Positions 14,257 through 18,184 of a stretch of DNA of 18,184 nucleotides are shown here, piece after piece (position 1 is the stretch's first letter; the number at the start of each line of letters is the position of its first letter). The notes under the pieces were generated by a model, which saw nothing but the letters and a program-made list of their open reading frames with translations, had not been told where the DNA came from and ran no database searches. The stretch lies in contig DIQB01000093.1 in assembly GCA_002427165.1 (NCBI GenBank), positions 1-18,184 on the forward strand, read 5' to 3'. The position numbers and the translations under genes are program-made. This DNA comes from Firmicutes bacterium UBA5473 (lineage in GTDB: Bacteria; Bacillota; DTU084).

Positions 14257-17200
14257 TTAACCCACCTCAAGAAATATCCTACTGCCGCGACCTAGCGGCT
14301 GTGCAGGCTCAATATAGAGCCTGCGAGCAAGGCGTTGCCGTAGCTCTGGCACGTGGCTGATCACACCGATGGTCATTCTCTCTTGCTGAAGGGTCTCTAA
14401 GGCAGACATCACCGTTTCCAAAAGCTCTGGATCTAGGGTACCGAAGCCCTCATCTAGGAAAAAGAACTCCAAAGGATATGTGCCCTGCAGCTGAATATGG
14501 GTAGAAAGAGCCAAGGCAAGGGCCAAAGATGCTAAAAAGGTCTCACCACCCGAGAGGGTATTCACAGGGCGACGCAGGTTACCGCTGAAATGATCTACGA
14601 TCTCAAAGTTACAATCCTCACCTATCTGGAGGGAATAATGTCCCCCTGTAAGCTGGGTGAGACGTGCAGTTGCATCCTGAGCTATGGATGCTAATTGCTC
14701 CTCTGCTAGAAAGTCCACAAACACGTTGCCCCGCAGCACTGACTGTAGGGTCTCTAGCCGATCTGTTTTCTGCCTCAACTCCCGCTTGATGGCTTCTAGC
14801 TCTTGCCATCTTTTGTGTCGCGTCTGAAGCTGCCGATAGTTCTCCCCAGCTGCCCCTCGTTTAGCATAAGCATCCTGGGAAAGTTCCTGTGCCTTTTGAT
14901 ACTCCTTTTCGCACTCTGTCCACTCCTCTAAACTGAGCTCTCTGCCAGCGATCAGAGCCTCCAGTCTAGCTTGTTCTTGCTCTAGAAGCAGTGTCTCTTG
15001 TCTGTAGACCTCCAGGCTTTCCCGCAGCTGCTTCCTCTCCCCCTCTGTGCGGAGAACTTGGGCCAGTTCCTCTGGCGCTGCAAAAGCGCATTTAGCTAAT
15101 CCTGCTTCGAGCTCTTGCTCCAGACGCTGGAAGCGAGCCTGGGCACCTGAGAGCGCTTCCGCACTGCGCTCCAACTCCCCTTGGGCTTTTGCTAGAAGCT
15201 TTTGGGCCTCATCTGCCCTTTGCCCCAGGACAGTGGCCTCCGCCTTAAGCTGGCTGTGCTTCTCCTCTAGCTTCTTCAGTAGCTCTGATGCTGCCTCGCC
15301 CCCTGTAAGCTTCCCCAGCTCCTCTTGGAGCTGGCTTTGCTTTTTATCATCCTCCCTTTTTTGAGCCTCTACCTGGGTTAAGGCTAGTTTGCTTTCTTCT
15401 AGTTTAGATGCAGCCTCCTCAACTTGCTCTCTGGCCTGACTCAGCTCCTCCAGAATACCTGCTTCCTGCTTTTGCAGCTGTTCCAGCTGGCGATCCCAAC
15501 TGGCAACCTGAAGCAGTCTCACTTCTAGTTCCTCTTGGGTAAGCTCTCCGAGGGGTGCGGCAAATTCTTCCCGGGCCTTGTAAAGCAGGCGCTGGGAGGA
15601 TTCCAGCTCCTCTTGGGCTTCCTTGAGGCTACCGTCAGCAGCCTTAGCTGTGGCAGCCAGGGCAGCCTCCTTTTTCTCCCAAGAGGAAAGCTTACCAGCT
15701 AATTGACTCAACTCCTGTTGCAGCAATTCCTCTTCCTCCTGCCAGCGGGCAGCATTGCTTTTCAGCTTGCGGTATGCCTCCTCCTCCCCGGCTAGCTTCT
15801 CCTGAAGCTCTGCATTTGAATTCTGTTGCCACAGGAGAGGCAGCTTGCCCTCCTGGGCTAAAGCCGTAGCTTCCAGCTGCGATAGTTTCTCCTCAAGCTC
15901 ACCGAGCCTTGTGGCTAATGTCTCGGTTTTGGCTTCAGCCTTGATCAATTCGGTGCGAAGTGCATCTAGTTCTTTTTCTGCTTGAGCTAAGGCAGGACTA
16001 TAATCTTGAAACTCTTGATCTCTTTGCGGTAGTGGGTGATCTGAAGAACCGCAAACAGGGCAGGGCTGCCCAGCTTGGAGCTCATGGGCAAGTCTGGCAG
16101 CCAGTTTCGCTTGCTCCTCATGCTCCTTTGCCTCACCAAGTGCAGCTATTGCCTGGCCTTGGGCTGAAAACTTTTCCGTGAGCTCTGCTTTGAGTTTCGC
16201 ACTTTCCCCCTGCTCCGTCTGAACCTGTTTCTTTTGCAATTCTAGTTCCTTGTGGTCCTGCCCGAGGCGCAAGAGGACTTGCACAAGATTCTGCTTTACC
16301 ATCAAGTCCTCGCCTCGCGCCATCAGTTCCGTTTGCGAGGCAGGGACCCCTCGGGCATGCTCTAGAGCCTTGGACTCCAGCTGCTGGTAATTTTCTTGGA
16401 TCTCCTCAAGCTTTGCCTGAGCCTGAGCCAAAGCAGCCCGATCTTGGCGAAACTGCCCTAAGGCTTCCTGATACCTTTTGTTTGCAGTCTGGAGGGTCTG
16501 CTGGCGAAGCTTGACCGTTTGCAGAGCGGAGCTAGCCTCCCCGAGGCGCTCCCGCTCCTGGGCGCCTATTGTGATCTGGGAGCGAACCTGCCCCAAAGCC
16601 GCCACTTCTCGCGCCAGGGCATCTCGTCTGGAGCGGCTGGCCATGAGACTGGTTTGAAACCTCGCGATATCGCCCTCGAGCCGACCCAGCTCCTCTACTA
16701 GATCCATGCCCTCAATTACGAGGTCAGAAAGCTGCCCCTCGATCCTCACAGCCCCCTCAAGCTCCCTTTTGCGAAGAAGCATTGCAGGCTCCTGGGCATT
16801 TAACTGTAGCTTCAGGGCATTTGCTGCCTCTGTGGCCGCTTGGGCCTGGGTCTTCGCCCTCTGGGCTCCAGCTTCAGCCTCCTGGGCTCTTAGTTTGGCC
16901 CCAGCCAGTTCCTCAGAGGCAGCTTTCGCACCCAAAAGCACATGGCGCAGAGGCTCTGCCTCCTCGCTTCGCGCAAGTTCAAGAGCTTTGCTTTCCATAA
17001 CTGGGGCTTGTTTCCGATAACTCTCCTGTTTTTGTGCAACCAGGGCTAATTCCTCTTGCAAGCCTCGGAGTTGTTGCCCCGCTTCAAAGGCAGCGCTTGC
17101 CTCCTTAAGCTCTAATTCTGCACTTTTGGCGAACTCAGAGGCTTCTTGGTACTGCTTTTCTGCTTCCCGAAGGGCTTTGCCTGAAGCATCACCTAAGGCT

Positions 17201-17802
17201 CCTTGTTCCGCCACAGCCTGCCCCAGCTCGCTGCTGCTTTGAGCGAGACGTGCTCGCACGTGCTCTGTAAGCTGCCTACCGTAGGCAGAGAGGCCAAAGA
17301 GCCGCTCCAGCATTCCGCGCCGCTCCTTGCCTGAGAGGGTAAGAAATTCGGCAAACTTGCCCTGGGGCAGGACCACTGCCCGTGTAAAGTCCCGGACGTC
17401 TAGGCCAATCAGTTCCGTTACTGCGCCAGCTACATCTTTATCTGCTAGCACTCTAGTCTCATCGCCTGTTTCCTCACAGAGTCTGGCGCCAGTCATGTTG
17501 ACAAGCTTGGCTTTGTTGCGACGATAGCTGCGCTCTACTCGAAAGAGACGCTCACCTAAGGAAAAAGCGAAGCTGACGCTGAGCTCATCTGAGTTCATGT
17601 TCATAATCCCCTGGATCCCACCCCCTGCTCGCTCCACTCTGCCGTAGAGGGCCAGGGTTATCGCATCTAAAATGGTGGATTTGCCGCTGCCTGTGGGCCC
17701 GAAGATACCAAAGAGGCCAACTTCAGTGAGACGCTGAAAATCAACTTCCTGAGGCTCCCTATAGCTCTGCAAACCAGAAAAGCGAAGATGAATAGGTTTC
17801 AT
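14257..17802 (-). CDS. sbcC: Exonuclease SbcCD subunit C (SMC-like ATPase)
   Basis: An 1181-residue Rad50/SbcC-type ATPase, which with the SbcD nuclease opens hairpins and trims blocked DNA ends. Walker A GPTGSGKS is at 35-42. Long heptad-rich coiled coils (about 180-1000, rich in Glu, Leu, Ala, Gln) enclose the zinc hook CPVCG with Cys581 and Cys584 near the centre. The ABC signature LSGGETFLASLALALALS is near 1080-1100, and Walker B FFFLDEGFGTLD near 1112-1123. It is longer than the E. coli protein (1048), mostly from coiled coil. The ATG overlaps the sbcD stop (ATGA), typical for this pair. The cyclase gene follows directly. Confidence 0.97.
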   Translation of the reverse strand: MKPIHLRFSGLQSYREPQEVDFQRLTEVGLFGIFGPTGSGKSTILDAITLALYGRVERAGGGIQGIMNMNSDELSVSFAFSLGERLFRVERSYRRNKAKLVNMTGARLCEETGDETRVLADKDVAGAVTELIGLDVRDFTRAVVLPQGKFAEFLTLSGKERRGMLERLFGLSAYGRQLTEHVRARLAQSSSELGQAVAEQGALGDASGKALREAEKQYQEASEFAKSAELELKEASAAFEAGQQLRGLQEELALVAQKQESYRKQAPVMESKALELARSEEAEPLRHVLLGAKAASEELAGAKLRAQEAEAGAQRAKTQAQAATEAANALKLQLNAQEPAMLLRKRELEGAVRIEGQLSDLVIEGMDLVEELGRLEGDIARFQTSLMASRSRRDALAREVAALGQVRSQITIGAQERERLGEASSALQTVKLRQQTLQTANKRYQEALGQFRQDRAALAQAQAKLEEIQENYQQLESKALEHARGVPASQTELMARGEDLMVKQNLVQVLLRLGQDHKELELQKKQVQTEQGESAKLKAELTEKFSAQGQAIAALGEAKEHEEQAKLAARLAHELQAGQPCPVCGSSDHPLPQRDQEFQDYSPALAQAEKELDALRTELIKAEAKTETLATRLGELEEKLSQLEATALAQEGKLPLLWQQNSNAELQEKLAGEEEAYRKLKSNAARWQEEEELLQQELSQLAGKLSSWEKKEAALAATAKAADGSLKEAQEELESSQRLLYKAREEFAAPLGELTQEELEVRLLQVASWDRQLEQLQKQEAGILEELSQAREQVEEAASKLEESKLALTQVEAQKREDDKKQSQLQEELGKLTGGEAASELLKKLEEKHSQLKAEATVLGQRADEAQKLLAKAQGELERSAEALSGAQARFQRLEQELEAGLAKCAFAAPEELAQVLRTEGERKQLRESLEVYRQETLLLEQEQARLEALIAGRELSLEEWTECEKEYQKAQELSQDAYAKRGAAGENYRQLQTRHKRWQELEAIKRELRQKTDRLETLQSVLRGNVFVDFLAEEQLASIAQDATARLTQLTGGHYSLQIGEDCNFEIVDHFSGNLRRPVNTLSGGETFLASLALALALSTHIQLQGTYPLEFFFLDEGFGTLDPELLETVMSALETLQQERMTIGVISHVPELRQRLARRLYIEPAQPLGRGSRIFLEVG

Positions 17803-18184
17803 GCGCTAACAACCTCCAGTTCCTCTCCAGGCTCCTCTAGTAGCTCTAGAAAGAGTTTAATCAGCTCAGAAGAAGGCTCCTGGCCAGTTTTCTCTTGAAA
17901 GAATCTTGAAAAAAGCTTGTCCACAGGTAAACCTGCTCGTCTTTCCCGCTGGGCTCCCTCTTTGAGGGGCACTAGCAAGCGAATCTGCACAAAGCTCTGG
18001 GAGAGCTCCTGCAGCTGCCTAATCTCCCCGGGGCTTGTCTCCTCCTTGAGGTGTAGGCCCAGCCTGATCCAAGAATTTTGATCCTTGCCCTGGCTGCAAA
18101 GCTCCCGCACCTCGGCGATGCTTGTGGCCTCCCAAATCTGAAGCGTCCTGCCTTGCGTTAAGGGAATGGTATGGGTTTTAGCCT
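17799..18184 (-). CDS. sbcD: Exonuclease SbcCD subunit D, C-terminal part (cut by window edge)
   Basis: The last 127 residues of SbcD; the frame stays open to the right edge, so the start and the metallophosphatase catalytic motifs lie outside. The visible part fits the C-terminal capping region (RTLQIWEATSIAEV, IRLGLHLKEET, FVQIRLLVPL, LFLELLEE). Identification rests mainly on the four-base overlap with sbcC and on the general pattern of this end. A GTG inside the frame near 18110 is not a real start, since coding-like sequence continues upstream. Confidence 0.88.
   Translation of the reverse strand, partial: AKTHTIPLTQGRTLQIWEATSIAEVRELCSQGKDQNSWIRLGLHLKEETSPGEIRQLQELSQSFVQIRLLVPLKEGAQRERRAGLPVDKLFSRFFQEKTGQEPSSELIKLFLELLEEPGEELEVVSA

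Noticed and set aside
14618..17527. Several reading frames of 60-105 codons on both strands inside sbcC
   Set aside because: They are by-products of the biased Glu/Leu/Ala/Gln codons in the coiled coil; none has a good ribosome binding site or family-like sequence.

Overview
The window looks like a chromosomal segment of an unidentified Gram-positive bacterium, most likely a clostridial-type Bacillota. The basis is inference: strong purine-rich Shine-Dalgarno sites before almost every gene, frequent GTG and TTG starts, tightly abutting operons, an FeoB-associated Cys-rich membrane peptide and sigma-A-like promoters. No rRNA, tRNA, CRISPR array, insertion sequence or phage gene was seen.

Region 1 (1-6951, minus strand) is one tightly packed operon. 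In transcription order it holds two sialidase-like BNR beta-propeller proteins, a third sialidase-like gene broken by three single-base indels, a GH43/GH32-like beta-propeller protein, a small Cys-rich protein resembling ATC hydrolase, a DapA/NanA-family lyase, a FadR-type GntR regulator and a second copy of the Cys-rich protein. None of the propeller proteins has a signal peptide, so hydrolysis is probably intracellular after import. The cluster looks like a catabolic locus for an acidic or unusual sugar (sialic-acid-like by analogy, substrate unproven). A FadR-like operator lies just upstream. A minus-strand promoter at the left edge points out of the window, perhaps to transport or further catabolic genes.

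Region 2 (6952-10300, plus strand) is a ferrous-iron uptake operon: a short DtxR/MntR-family regulator, two FeoA proteins, FeoB and an FeoB-associated Cys-rich peptide, ending in a bidirectional terminator. Two nearly identical inverted repeats sit just after two promoter-like sequences, one before the regulator and one before feoB.

Region 3 (10301-12725, minus strand) holds a LacI-family regulator followed by a Gfo/Idh/MocA oxidoreductase. Related palindromes lie at both promoters, suggesting autoregulation and control of a sugar or polyol dehydrogenase.

Region 4 (12726-13680) is an A/T-rich stretch with no intact gene of normal size. It contains the remains of a small lipoprotein gene with an SH3-like domain, interrupted by several frameshifts.

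Region 5 (13681-18184, minus strand) is an sbcD-sbcC-cyclase operon. The DNA double-strand end processing pair SbcD (C-terminal part only) and SbcC is followed without a gap by a cyclase-family metal hydrolase.
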